A stretch of 64,000 bases of DNA from Sacculina carcini (GCA_916048095.2 OU696575.1:4063501-4127500); one strand, 5' to 3'; shown: positions 42,395 through 52,910, counted from the stretch's first letter. The notes: generated by a model not told the origin, from the sequence alone. A program made the numbers and translations.

Positions 42395-43783
42395 TTACAG
42401 GCCACTAGACGATCGCTGCCAAATCACACATTGCACGCTGCGTCGCGTTGTAACGAAGGCCCGCACGGCGCTTCGCTCCTCAACAAATTGCACATCGACG
42501 ACTGGCGCCGCAACGTTCAACGATATTACACGCCGCCAGTGCTTCACTGGACTGTGCAGTAGCACACACGGTCGCACATGGAACACCACCAAGTGACCAG
42601 TTTCGGAGCCTACGGCCAGCAGATCGGTGTACAATCGACAGCACGTGATACGAGACTGCAACCAGTCGAACAGCTCGTGGACGACACACTGCCGCTCGTC
42701 TTCGCCACCATGTACGCCCACGAATAACTCGCTGCCCAGCGACACCACCGCAGTGCCGTCAAACTCACACATGTCAAGCACGTGACGTCCATCGATCGCA
42801 AGTGCATCGCCGCCTGCCGTGGCCATTTCATGCCACATGGCTTGTGCTGGCTTGCGTTGATCATTGGTCGCGCACGTCAGGCGCTGCCACACCAGCCGAC
42901 CGTCCCTGCTCAGGTACACGAATACGCCACACTCGTCCGTCACCATGGCCGGCCACACGACCACCGGCGCGACCGTCGACGAAACGGGCGCCGTCAGGAC
43001 GCACCGACAATGCAATAACGTCGAAGGCGATGATTCAGTATCCTCTGCGATGACAGAAATTGAAAACACGCGTACTACACGCGCGTCCAGCACGCACACA
43101 CAGCGATCGGCGGCAGTGACACTGAGGACCTGTTCAGACAGCAATGGCAGCCGCTCGTGGCAACTCCAATCGACACTGAATCGTCGGCGCATCTGCACGC
43201 CAACAACGTGCACCACAATCTCACCGCTGTCGGCTGTCGCGGCTATCAGCACGGTCCACGATCCGCTGACAGCACCGGCGGCAGTACAGTGGAGAGGGGC
43301 GGCCGATAAGTACGTGATATTGGTGAGTCGAGCGGGCAGAGCGACTGGTGCGAAGCTGCGATCATCCACCGATAGTACCAGTGTGTCGCGGACACAGGAT
43401 ATTAGTACGCAGCGAGCAAGAAGGCGTACAACGGCTGTAGGAGCTCCACTGCCGTAAATATGGGTGTGCTGCCACTCTTTCACGCTTGACTGCCAATCTG
43501 CAAGCAGTGCGTGACGCCGCCACGCGCGGTATAGACAGCCCGCATCACGACTTTTGCCGCCGCCAAACGCCCAATTGAGCTGCTGCAGTAGCCGTGGAGA
43601 CATCTCGCGACCAGCACACATACTCAGCTGGCGAGCAGGTCCATTGATGAGTGCGTCCACCACACGACACCAGCGTCGGCATACTAGACGACACTGCAAC
43701 AATGAGCAGCCATCACAATGGAGTAGTACCGCCTCCAACACCTCCCAGGTCCAACCGTCCATGAACGTATTCACTTCACTCAT
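42395..43783 (-). CDS. F-box protein with a WD40-like propeller
   Basis: This is probably the adaptor subunit of an SCF ubiquitin ligase, binding Skp1 through an N-terminal F-box and a substrate through the rest. From the ATG at 43783 it encodes 462 residues. The F-box lies at about residues 9-48 (WTWEVLEAVLLHCDGCSLLQ, then CRLVCRRWCRVVD). The C-terminal 330 residues show repeated short beta-strand patterns (VLIAATADSGEIVVHVVG, GVFVYLSRDGRLVW, VVSLGSELFVGV and LLAVGSETGHLVVFHV), suggesting a degenerate beta-propeller. The frame is open for 27 more codons upstream, but that stretch is low in quality and a splice acceptor-like TTTTTTGTTTC...GACAG precedes the chosen ATG. No intron is seen inside. 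It is GC-richer than its surroundings and is the only convincing host gene here. The exact F-box family is unknown to me. Confidence 0.75.
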   Translation of the reverse strand: MSEVNTFMDGWTWEVLEAVLLHCDGCSLLQCRLVCRRWCRVVDALINGPARQLSMCAGREMSPRLLQQLNWAFGGGKSRDAGCLYRAWRRHALLADWQSSVKEWQHTHIYGSGAPTAVVRLLARCVLISCVRDTLVLSVDDRSFAPVALPARLTNITYLSAAPLHCTAAGAVSGSWTVLIAATADSGEIVVHVVGVQMRRRFSVDWSCHERLPLLSEQVLSVTAADRCVCVLDARVVRVFSISVIAEDTESSPSTLLHCRCVLTAPVSSTVAPVVVWPAMVTDECGVFVYLSRDGRLVWQRLTCATNDQRKPAQAMWHEMATAGGDALAIDGRHVLDMCEFDGTAVVSLGSELFVGVHGGEDERQCVVHELFDWLQSRITCCRLYTDLLAVGSETGHLVVFHVRPCVLLHSPVKHWRRVISLNVAAPVVDVQFVEERSAVRAFVTTRRSVQCVIWQRSSSGL

Positions 43784-43989
43784 GCTCCCTCTGTCATTCT
43801 CTTTTTGAAACAAAAAACGAGAAAAAACATTAACACATAGTTTAAATTCCCAGTTTAAATCCACACTGCGCCTGGAACATCACTCAAACTGACAAACAAT
43901 TTCGTCTACCTCAACAGCAACATGTGCGACAGCCGCCCAGCTTACCATCGTCGTCGATAACTGGTCTGGCTGCCAGCTCGCATACCTGC

Positions 43990-44140
43990 TGTGGTCTGGA
44001 GATCTGGTGTTTCCATGCAGGCCGAGGTAAAGCTGTTCACTGCCTGCGTCCAGTCCACCCTACTGTACGGCCATGAAGCCCGGGCACTGACAGACCACCG
44101 TGCTCTGCTCAGATACTGCACAAGCTTCTGATACCCAACC
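43990..44140 (+). mobile_element. LINE remnant, post-RT segment
   Basis: A short plus-strand reading, VSMQAEVKLFTACVQSTLLY followed by GHEARALTDHRALLRY, matches the motif '..K..IY.A.V..TLLYG.E.W.L' after the RT in RTE-like and other LINEs. Nothing else of the element is recognisable. Confidence 0.5.
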
Positions 44141-44580
44141 ATCGTCACCAACAGCATGTGCTCAAATACCGGTGTAGTGTTAGCAACTCACACTTTGCGT
44201 CTGAGGAGGCCTCGGATGCTGGAACACCAATTGCGCAAGCCAAACACATCATTCATCCTTGTCTTCGCCAACCCACCACCAGAACCTCAGCGATGATACG
44301 GTGTCCTGCGTATATTTGCATGATTATCTACGTGTTATAATCTATGCTTTGTTATAATCAATGAGATTCTAGTCTGACCGATATATCCGAAAATAACTTA
44401 GCATTTGTTCTCTACCTTTATGGCAGATTGGCACGAGGTATTTCACCATGGAGATCGTCTAAGGCGGGAGCTTTCTGTTGATGCGTATCGAATTGTCTGT
44501 TTTGCGTTGGTGATATTTTCTGTGAAAGACTTTACACTGTTGTGTGCGTTGTTCTTTGAGGGTAGACAGAAAGGTTTGGA
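44141..44580. other. No gene recognised
   Basis: Mixed-composition sequence. Open frames are short and resemble nothing I know. Confidence 0.4.
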
Positions 44581-44636
44581 CTCCGTAGTGTCCCCGCCTC
44601 ACAAGCGGGAGGTACAAAGTTCGAATCACGGCGGAG
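44581..44636 (+). tRNA. tRNA-Val-like sequence, no D arm (pseudogene or SINE head)
   Basis: CTCCG at the start pairs with CGGAG at the end. An anticodon arm CCCGC-CTCACAA-GCGGG carries the anticodon CAC (valine). GTTCGAATCACG resembles the T-loop and internal promoter B box. There is no room for a D arm and the T stem pairs poorly, so it is unlikely to be a working cytosolic tRNA. A decayed tRNA or a tRNA-derived SINE is more likely. Confidence 0.4.
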
Positions 44637-45324
44637 GAGAATTTCATTACGTGAATTTTATAATCCAACAGTCCCTGTCCACCCAGCAGTGAACGATGGT
44701 ACCAGATGTCAGTCGTGTGTTGTATCATGCTTTCTGGGGAGGTGGTCATCTCTAATATGCCTTTCGTCCTTGTGGCGCCATAGCGGGGAGGGTTGGTTCT
44801 ACGGTGACAGCGAGCTGAACGGGACACGTGTTCATGAGCTCCGCCTTATTCCCGTGTAGCAGCTGTCACTTAGGCCTTGAACCTTTGAATGATTCTCGGT
44901 TTGTGCGTTTTGTGTGCGATATTATTTGGGTGAGTGTGTGTCCTTTCGAGGATAATAGGAATATGGATATTGGAACTTGATAGCTACCATGAAAATCATT
45001 TAGACGTCGTCACTTGAGGTGAGGAGACATGGAGAGCACAAAGATAAGTCGAGATAAGATAAGACGCATGGTGCGGTCGTGTCGGGAGCTATCGGTCACC
45101 ACGTATAGATCCTGCTTCAGAATTACCAGCCCGATATGACCGCCTTCTCTGTCGGTCCTGGCATTATGTTTTTCGGGGTGAAGTCTCCGCAGAGTCCGAT
45201 CCGAACTGTCAGTAACTGCAAAATTGTGAAAGATTTAAATGATAGGAGTCGTTTGGCAAAGCGCGTTTTCTGCATGCATAAAATGTTGTGTTGTGCAGTG
45301 CTGCAATGCTATGTATGTTATGAT
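44637..45324. other. No gene recognised
   Basis: Intergenic-looking sequence between the tRNA-like element and the hAT transposon. Open frames are short and unsupported. Confidence 0.4.
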
Positions 45325-47795
45325 TAGGGTGACCTTTTGTTGCGCTAAAAATCAAGAAAAGTTGCGCTAAAAAATTCAAAAAGTTGCGCTAAAAGTTGCA
45401 ATAATTTGTTTTCGAAAACACAACTAAAAATGGTTGAGAATGTTCGAATAACGAATTGTTTGACAAATGTTCTAAGATTTTGAGTATGAACATTTTGGGA
45501 TAAGTTCCTGTTATCTTTAGCATTTTCAATTATTTTGTCATGAAATTTGTTTTTCTTTGAGCGCGGACCCTAAAATATATGTATATTGATCGTGACGAAG
45601 TATTATTCCGTTGTTGAATTTCAATGTCATTGTTTTTTTAAATATCAATACATTTAGCGTCTATAATCAATGTGTAAGTTAATCAAACCACTAACGAATA
45701 TCCAAAATTGATGCAAGAACCATATGCTAGCGTTGTTGCTCTAAAGTTGATATTCAGAATGCAATCTAGTTTGCTCCAGAATAATCAAAACCAGATACAA
45801 CTGTATAAAGATTAAGAATAACTCAAAACACAAAATATATTTGTATGCGAATACATAATCAGTCAGAAGAATTGTAATACATCCTCAAATGGGCCTCCAC
45901 ATTTTTTTTTATCAAAGTTTCGGTCGTCTGCAAGCAACTTGTTCAGCATGCTGAAGCACCTTTCAACTGAAACAGATGTTGCCTGACAATGCTGCAGACT
46001 CACATACAGAGCTGGTGAGATGTCACTGCGCTCGTACTTCAGAATGGCCTTCAGGTCTGTGTTTTTCTCGATCCTTTTGGTGAGATATTGTTTGAGATCA
46101 GCATCTTCACCGAATTTCAGCTTGGTCAAATCACTGAACGCTGCCTCTAATGTGTAATAGGGGCTTTCGACTCTGGGAAACAATTGAGCGAGCTCAACGT
46201 AGTTCCGCTTGATCGCAGCCAGGTCTTCGATGATTGTTGCATTCCCAAGTGCCTCCTTGGCTCGAGACACCAAAAGACCTCCTTCGAAGCCAGAAACAAT
46301 CTCTTTAACCTCTGGCAACTTTTCTGCGTAATAAAACGCCGCGTTCAACCAGCTTGCCCATCGTGTGACAACAGGTTGCGGTGGACATCCTATGGCATTG
46401 AACGCGTTTCGGCGACCCCGATTTTTCGTAGTAGCAGCCTTCACTCGAGCGATGAGTGTGTCTACACTGGGAAACTTGGCTCGGACCTTTTCAGCACAGT
46501 TGTGTAAAAGATGTGCAACACAGGTGACATGAGAAAGGCGCGGGTAAAGCTTCTTCAGTGTGTTGCCTGCACTCACCATGTACCTGGCAGCATCTGAAAT
46601 GAGCAGGACAACCTTGCTTCGTTGAACGTCGACTCTTTTGACAGCGTCATCTATGTGCTCAATGGCCACTTGGCTGTTCACACTGGAGACGGGTTTACAG
46701 TGAACCAAATATGTTTTTGTAGGTTCAGAGACGTTGCCAACCAGGACACTGAAAAACTTGGTTCCGTTTACTTCTGTTTCATCGGCCACGAAAAACAACT
46801 CCAGGTTCGACAGTCTGTCGATCATGTCCTGCAGTTCCTTGTCAGCCATCTCCATCACACGAGAACGACATGCTGAATCAGATGGTGGACACTGCCCCAT
46901 GAACTCAAACAGCTCGCGCACTTTTTGATTGCGGGGTTTTTTCAGTGGTATATCGGCCGAGAGAAAGGCTCGGGTAACTCGATCAATAATATCATATCTC
47001 TGCTTTGGAATGAATAACTGTTCATTCTGCGATGATTTTTTGCTCATTTTCGCTTGATGCTTAGATGATCCTCTGTGCTTGTCCACTGAAGATTTCCTCT
47101 CTCCGTCTACCGAACATACACAGAATTTGCAAAACAAATCTCCTTTGGGCGTAAGCTTCAATTCCTCGGGATACCTTTGCACAATGGCTTGGCATTTAGC
47201 CTTCTTGGATGAAGCACACTTAGGCATTATGAACAATCAACAGACACACCCACAAACTATCACTAGCGCACTAACCAGCATTCAACCGTTGCCCTATCAA
47301 CCCATTGTGAATTTTAGATGGACAAATGCACGTAAATTTTAGATGGACAAATGCACGTGCCTATGTCAATCAGAGCGCTCCTCTTTCTCGATGTGGGCAC
47401 ACACACTCACGCGCACACATAATGCCTACCAATTCACACGGTTACATCACACGCCTTTCAAACACATGTATTTAGTTTGCATTGACAATGCGTCAATTTT
47501 ATTTGTATTAAACAGCTTCAAGAACTAAAAACTGTATTGGAAGTGTAAAAACTGATCATAAAGTTCAAAAACTTGTTCTCAAGCCAAAAAACGTGCCCTC
47601 AAAAACGAATAAATTGCAAAAGTTGCGCTAAAAACGAAGTTGCAAAAGTTGCGCTAAAAACCAAAAGTTGCAAAAAGTTGCATTTATAACTTACTCAATA
47701 CTTACCTCAGATAAAAAATAAACGTATTTTTGGGCTTTTCAGGATGAGTAGAGTCTATGATAAAAAAGTTGCATTTGCAACAAAAGGTCACCCTA
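45325..47795 (-). mobile_element. hAT DNA transposon, apparently intact
   Basis: The 2,471-bp element has perfect 19-bp terminal inverted repeats (TAGGGTGACCTTTTGTTGC) and a perfect 8-bp duplication gttatgat (45317-45324 and 47796-47803). Both are hAT hallmarks. A motif GTTGCGCTAAAA occurs three times near the left end and twice near the right end, in the same orientation, and could be a transposase-binding repeat. The single large frame encodes a full-looking transposase on the minus strand. Nothing obvious is broken, so it may be autonomous. Confidence 0.95.
45863..47236 (-). CDS. hAT transposase (CGGBP1-like), 457 residues
   Basis: This is the transposase of the surrounding element, expected to cut and paste it in the nucleus. 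A BED-like zinc finger lies at residues 36-60 (CKFC, then HRGSSKH). Candidate catalytic residues of the RNase H-like fold are D152 (FFVADETEVNG), D215 (VVLLISDAARYM) and E425 (SVSVERCFSMLNKLLADDRN, also the C-terminal dimerisation motif). The hAT C-x2-H motif is C239/H242 (VTCVAHLLHNC) and the conserved tryptophan is W293 (TRWASW). The layout resembles the CGGBP1-related hAT group. Either M1 or M4 could be the start. No frameshift or internal stop is present. Confidence 0.9.
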   Translation of the reverse strand: MFIMPKCASSKKAKCQAIVQRYPEELKLTPKGDLFCKFCVCSVDGERKSSVDKHRGSSKHQAKMSKKSSQNEQLFIPKQRYDIIDRVTRAFLSADIPLKKPRNQKVRELFEFMGQCPPSDSACRSRVMEMADKELQDMIDRLSNLELFFVADETEVNGTKFFSVLVGNVSEPTKTYLVHCKPVSSVNSQVAIEHIDDAVKRVDVQRSKVVLLISDAARYMVSAGNTLKKLYPRLSHVTCVAHLLHNCAEKVRAKFPSVDTLIARVKAATTKNRGRRNAFNAIGCPPQPVVTRWASWLNAAFYYAEKLPEVKEIVSGFEGGLLVSRAKEALGNATIIEDLAAIKRNYVELAQLFPRVESPYYTLEAAFSDLTKLKFGEDADLKQYLTKRIEKNTDLKAILKYERSDISPALYVSLQHCQATSVSVERCFSMLNKLLADDRNFDKKKCGGPFEDVLQFF

Positions 47796-47803
47796 GTTAT
47801 GAT

Positions 47804-48287
47804 ATAAGTTGACTGAGCTCAGACCATTTGTGAATGAACCCGCGAGTTCTTTTGATAAATGCAATTGGTTTTTATTCGTTTTTAGTGTTTGAATTCTAAC
47901 CGACAGCCTGTGAGGAAAAAACGAAAACGTGTATCGGTGGCGTAAACGGTAAAGCGTTTGACACATCCCCACACCAGATGGCGCTGGGATATCAAAATGA
48001 GTAATTGTGTTGTTTCATTGCTTATATCCACTCATTTGTTGTCATGAGTGTGCAATGTTATTATTTTCCGTGTTGAGTATATGTGTCTAATGCTCATTAC
48101 TCAGCTTTGTCTTATCAGTATCAAAGTCCCTGTGTAATCGGTTATACAGTTTGTATTGTCCATGTTATTCTGTACACTGAATGCACAAGTAGCACCGACA
48201 ACCACAAAACGATACCACGGCACTCAAGCGCGATCTGACTGGTAAAACATCTGACCGGTTCCTTGAATATTTTACAATCCATTAGAC
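47804..48287. other. No gene recognised
   Basis: AT-rich intergenic sequence. No supported feature. Confidence 0.4.
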
Positions 48288-48520
48288 ATGTCCATATATC
48301 CGGCCAATATATGCCGGTCAGCACTGGTGTTTCCTACATTATTTCTCTTCTTGTCGGCTGTTTGTGCTTCGACCTTCCTATCTGTGCAGCTGGCCTCTGC
48401 CGAGCAAACCAGTCGATTGGGAGTGCCGCCAGTAACAGCATTTCACGTTTCTCGAGTGCGGTTGCAGCGGGTACGTCCTGTTAGGCGGTCACATTACGCA
48501 TTACACGACACGCCACAAAT
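48288..48520 (+). CDS. Possible first exon of a small secreted protein
   Basis: The frame starts MSIYPANICRSALVF and has a long hydrophobic stretch (PTLFLFLSAVCASTFLSVQL) followed by ASAEQ, a plausible signal-peptidase site. The remaining part is arginine-rich (VSRVRLQRVRPVRRSHY). It runs into GTAAGT at 48521-48526, a consensus splice donor. I recognise no family and found no second exon, so this is only a candidate host exon. Confidence 0.3.
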
Positions 48521-48526
48521 GTAAGT

Positions 48527-48722
48527 AATGCAAGCATGATACTGCGTGTTAGGTGTTTTTATCGGAGGTGTCCTATTATTTTAATGATTCTCTTCTTGAG
48601 AACGTGTTCTGATCTGCTTTGTGTAGATGAAATGTCTTCCATGGATATCATCAATGAGATTGCATTGTGGCACGACAGATGTTGAGTCATGTTCCGATTG
48701 TTGTGGTTGAAATGGTTCCTGG
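48527..48722. other. No gene recognised
   Basis: Sequence between the candidate exon and element H. No supported feature. Confidence 0.4.
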
Positions 48723-48727
48723 GTCGT

Positions 48728-49130
48728 TGTAGAAGTAGAAGAAAATTTTAAGAAAACAAAAAACAAAATGAATTTAAAGACATGTGCGCGTGGGACAACG
48801 ATGTCCCACACGCCCCTACAAGACCACACCACACAGCGAACACGCCCGAACGCGACTCTCCACAAACATCATATCTCACGACACGTCACCCGATCACTCA
48901 TCAACATGACACTCGATCACCACATGATACCTAGCACGCTGCAAACGCACACACTCTGCAACCACACGCTGCACTGTGGAAACACACACACACACACACT
49001 CGCACACAAGCATACATACACAATGCGCAGAACATCAAGACAGCAAATGAAATACAAGCATAAGCCCACACACACACCCATATACACATAACGAAAACCT
49101 TGACTGCACCTCTACTTCACGACAACTACA
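48728..49130 (-). repeat. LTR of element H (left, probably 3')
   Basis: About 403 bp, including CA-rich microsatellite stretches and a small palindrome GTGGGAC/GTCCCAC. It aligns with 49863-50251. Confidence 0.8.
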
Positions 49131-49862
49131 CCCCCCCTGTTTCTAAAGAAACAAAGGAAAGAAAGAAAATAACAAAAGCAAATACGCACTCTATCAACTA
49201 GCACTGGCACCAACGTACACACATGCATCCATGTACAAATTACCGCGAATCTAAATAACAAACTAACTAACCAAACAATTAAACAGGCAAAAACAGCGCC
49301 AACAGCAGCGCCACTCGACGACCTCCACCATGCGCACACCGTGGCTGCGGTGAAGCACACCACGTCAGGCCCCAGCGTCCCCGCGCTCCCGCCTCGCCCT
49401 GGCTCTTCAGTGCTCCGCCGCAGCCTGCCGTCTTCATCACCGGCCACCGCGACAGGGCACAACACTCCTCGGCCCAGCACCCTCCGTGCTCCCGCCGCCA
49501 CCCGTGCCCTTCAGCACCCTGTCGCAGCCGGCCGTGATCAACCGTCTACACAGGCCGCACCGTACCATCCTCCGCTCAGATCATCCAGGCTTCGGCAGAC
49601 TTCACTTCACATCAGCGCTCCAGCACTAGCAGCTTCCTCCGACAGGTCAGCGACGTGTCCAGAGCAGGCGGGCCGACAAGCACCCTCGGTCACAGCTTCC
49701 CCGCTGTCTTCAACCGGCACCACGCTTCACAGTCGCTCAACGCCTGACCGCCGCTGATGCTCAAGGTATCGTCACCACTGCTGCCGAATCCGGGTCAAAT
49801 CTTCCACCAATCTAAAATTATCCAACAAAAGTTATCCATAATCCAAAAAAGCCGAAATAGCT

Positions 49863-50251
49863 TGTAGATGTAGAATACAATGTTAAGAATAAAAAACAAT
49901 ATGTATTAAAAGACAGGCGCGCGTGGGACAGCGATGTCCTACTCGCGCCTACAAGACCACACCGCACAGCGAACACGCCCGAACACGACTCTCCACACAC
50001 GTCATCCGATCAATCATCAACATGACACTCGATCACCGCCACATGATACCTAGCACGCTGCAAACTCACACACTCTGTAACCACACGCTGCACGGTGGAA
50101 ACACACACACACACACACTTGCACACAAGCATACATACACAATGCGCAGAGCATCAAGCCAGCAAATGAAATACAAGCATAAGCCTACACACACACACAC
50201 ATACACACATAACGAAAACCTTCACTGCACCTCTACTACACGACAACTACA
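49863..50251 (-). repeat. LTR of element H (right, probably 5')
   Basis: About 389 bp. It aligns with 48728-49130 across its length, with scattered substitutions and small gaps. Confidence 0.8.
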
Positions 50252-50259
50252 GTCGTGAC

Positions 50260-50448
50260 TTATTTTTTGTGTTTCTTGATGATGCATATGTTGCTGGCCG
50301 GTTTCTTGGTATTTTTATCATAGTTTGTTGGTGCTGGTGCCTGGTCCAAGCGGTCAATCGCAAAAAATGTTAACGATGTGTTGTTGGTTGAAACGAAAGT
50401 TAGGACCAGGATCATGAGAGTTGTCATCATTCGGGCAAGCGTTTGCAC
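50260..50448 (-). CDS. Possible small secreted peptide, unknown
   Basis: 62 residues starting MQTLARMMTTLMILVLTFVS, a plausible signal peptide, followed by a polar lysine-rich tail ending ICIIKKHKK. No family is recognised and no splice signals were established. The frame is short enough to occur by chance. Confidence 0.2.
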   Translation of the reverse strand: MQTLARMMTTLMILVLTFVSTNNTSLTFFAIDRLDQAPAPTNYDKNTKKPASNICIIKKHKK

Positions 50449-50865
50449 TTGCTTGGTGAGTGACCCTGTGCTTGTTGAGTTTGCCCTTGGTTCTTTCGTT
50501 ATGTCCTCTGCTATCGTTTTGTCATCGTGTTTTTAGAATTCTCGCTTGGCATCGACTGCCCACGACACTTGACGAAGCGCTTTATGCTCAACGGTTTTGT
50601 GTTCGAGTTGAAATGTGGGCCAAGCATTGTCAGCTGAAGGATTGTCTACGCCGCAGTTCGAGCACTGGCTAGCAAAGGGCAATAAGTGTCGTTGTTTCCC
50701 GTAATTGAGGCAGAGGCTCGGCTCTTATAAGTAGTGCTCCGTATGACGCACACTATCGCGGTTGCCAAAGGTCGAACTGACGTAACGTAACGAACTGTGT
50801 ACTTGATGTACTGAAGTGAAAGCTCCTTAGGGCAAGTCATACATCTGAAAAATATATTCGGGACC
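50449..50865. other. No gene recognised
   Basis: Intergenic-looking sequence. Short frames only. It could include the upstream part of the DDE remnant that follows. Confidence 0.4.
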
Positions 50866-51326
50866 ATGAAATTATTCCCATATATTCGGGACGTGAAGCT
50901 CACGGGTAGTGCTGGTCTCCACGAAGAGAGGAGCATTAAAAAGCAAGACTGCGTGCAATGGTTGCAGTCATTGATGCAGGCATGCAGGGATGCTGAAATT
51001 CACCGGCCAAACATAATTATGGACAACGTGCCGGCACACGGCAACCTGGAGGAATATTTTTCTAGTCAAGAGTATTGTGGACTGCTTCGACTTGCACCAT
51101 TTTCCCTTCTCAACCCCATAGAGCTATGATGGAGCTCTCTGAAGAGCAATATCAAGCGGCAGTTGAGACAACAGATGGGTGAAATCACTGGTGTGACTGG
51201 TCGCGGTGACTGTGGAGTCTCTATGGCCGAGCATTGCATCAGCGCAATGGAAGAAATCGCCCTGCAGTCCATCAGTAACATAGAACCGTCGCACTTGCAA
51301 ACTTACACCTGTCGAGTTGAAAAGTA
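50866..51326 (+). pseudogene. DDE-type transposase remnant (IS630/Tc1-like)
   Basis: The plus-strand reading has NIIMDNVPAHGNLEE (second catalytic D region) and LRLAPFSLLNPIEL (third, E), then SSLKSNIKRQLRQQ after an in-frame stop at 51127-51129. This is the usual end of a DDE_3 domain. The N-terminal DNA-binding part is not seen. The mariner element inserted at its end. Confidence 0.65.
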
Positions 51327-52243
51327 CAGGGTGACCCAAAAAACGGGCCCCACTTCTAATTAGGCCTCGTTTCTTAGTGTTTTGTCCGAATGAAATTAAA
51401 CTTTGGTTATAACTAGTTTATTATATTCAAACCATCACATCAAAACACTAGAGTCTTTGACCTTTTTTTCTCCGTTCTACAGCATGTGTTCTAGATGACC
51501 TCCATTTAGCTCCGTACATTTCTTGATGCGCAGCACGAAGTTGTCCATGAAGTTCTTACAGACTGAATTTGTAATGGTTCTCATCTCCTCCTTGATGGCT
51601 TCCATGAGTTCCGTGATGTTTCTGGGGTTTCCTGAGAAGACTCTGTCCTTAAGATATCCCCAAAGAAAAATATCTGGGGGGCTTAGGTCCGGGCTAAGGG
51701 GTGCCCACTCAAAATCAGTTTTAAGAGCCTGCCATAGCCTTTCTCTGCTTCTTGTCTGAGACTGTAAGTGTCTGCAGCGTCTGCACCAACACTCTCCTGC
51801 AAGTCTCACGGGACATACCGAGGGACTAACTTCGCTTACGCACAGAGCGTTTCGGACTCTGCTGGAGAGACTCTCACACTTTCGATCAGCTCGGCTGTTC
51901 GCTTCTTGGGTCGTCCCGAGTGGCTTGGACGGTTCTCACTGGCAGCATTGAGGTTCTCCACGGTCCCATACTTCTCGAAGTGGTCCACCCAGTTCTGAAT
52001 TCTGCTTTTGGATGGAGCCCTTTCACATTCGAACTGACGCATGAAAATGTCTTGGGTTTTCTTAAACGAACCTATCTTGTAGTAAAATTTAACACAGTGT
52101 ATTCTTTGTTTCAGCTCCCACTGGGGTCTTGTTGTACTCACGGTCGTTGATTCTGTCATCTCCTGTAAAATCAGGGTAATCGGTGAATAAATAAAGGAGA
52201 TATCACTTAAAGTGTACACGGGGCCCGTTTTTTAGTCACCCTG
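51327..52243 (-). mobile_element. Mariner-like element, internal deletion derivative
   Basis: The terminal inverted repeats begin CAGGGTGAC and include AAAAAACGGGCCCC at both ends. The left flank is TA, the mariner target; the right flank reads TT, probably decayed. On the minus strand the N-terminal helix-turn-helix region remains (PQWELKQRIHCVKFYYK, then RIQNWVDHFEKYGTV and GRPKKRTAELIESVRVS), followed in another frame by the C-terminal part (LSPDLSPPDIFLWGYLKD with the last catalytic D, then CTELNGGHLEHML). Most of the central catalytic region is missing, so it cannot encode an active transposase. Confidence 0.85.
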
Positions 52244-52804
52244 TTCTACTATATTCTCACCGCGTATCTCATTCATTCACAAGCTCATTTAGAAAACACG
52301 TTTTGCTCATATCACGTATGAACAATACACTCCATGTGATAGCAACTGACACAGAAACAGTCACTGGAACTCGCACAACTGAAATTCATCGATATCGCGC
52401 GCAATTGAGCACGTTCAGGCACTCAATTAAATCTCGTGCAAATGTCACACGGCCACCAAGTCGTGCCACTATGCTGCCGCTCGTGACACTGTGCTGCCGT
52501 TCAAACATGCACACTCGCATAAACAACAGCTACCGGGATAGACATCAATGTCTAATGTCAATTTATCAATTGATAAATGGTGACTAGATTCACTGTCACA
52601 CAATACCAATTACAACACTATTATTACGTGATTACCAGCATTTATGTAATAATATAAAGTGCATATAATGTGCTATTAATCGTTGCGAGTCGTCATTATG
52701 AGCACCGACGTCATTAATTTCGCTGAAATATCAGTAAATGAGTATAAACAATTATTACATTTATACTAAAACATCCAGATAATATTAATTTTGATAGTTT
52801 TTTT
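52244..52804. other. No gene recognised
   Basis: AT-rich sequence. No supported feature. Confidence 0.4.
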
Positions 52805-52910
52805 GTTGAACTCTATTTTCATTTGGATTAACTCTATTTTCATTTTGATGAAGTCTATTTTCATTTTGATCAAGTCTATTTTCATTTGGATTAACTCTAT
52901 TTGCGAATAG
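52805..52910. repeat. 21-bp minisatellite, about 4.5 units
   Basis: Equivalent points (CTCTATTT or GTCTATTT) fall at 52811, 52832, 52853, 52874 and 52895, a period of 21 bp. The period is divisible by three, which explains the repetitive lysine- and isoleucine-rich frame on the minus strand. Confidence 0.85.

Larger units (their letters stand above)
48728..50251 (-). mobile_element. LTR element H, short and non-coding (TRIM/LARD-like)
   Basis: Two LTR-like direct repeats (48728-49130 and 49863-50251) have TG...CA ends and are flanked by the perfect 5-bp duplication gtcgt (48723-48727 and 50252-50256). The interior is only about 730 bp and encodes no gag or pol that I recognise. A G-rich tract beside the left LTR (minus-strand reading CAGGGGGG) suggests minus orientation. 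The LTRs differ at roughly 8-10% of sites, making it older than the other LTR pairs. The 138-residue proline-rich frame inside is not supported as a gene. Confidence 0.8.

Noticed and set aside
49341-49757. 138-residue proline- and serine-rich frame inside element H
   Set aside because: It is low-complexity, has no family resemblance, lies within a non-coding LTR element and overlaps an equally long antisense frame.
51327-52243. Active mariner element
   Set aside because: Most of the central catalytic region is absent and the two remaining coding parts are in different frames.
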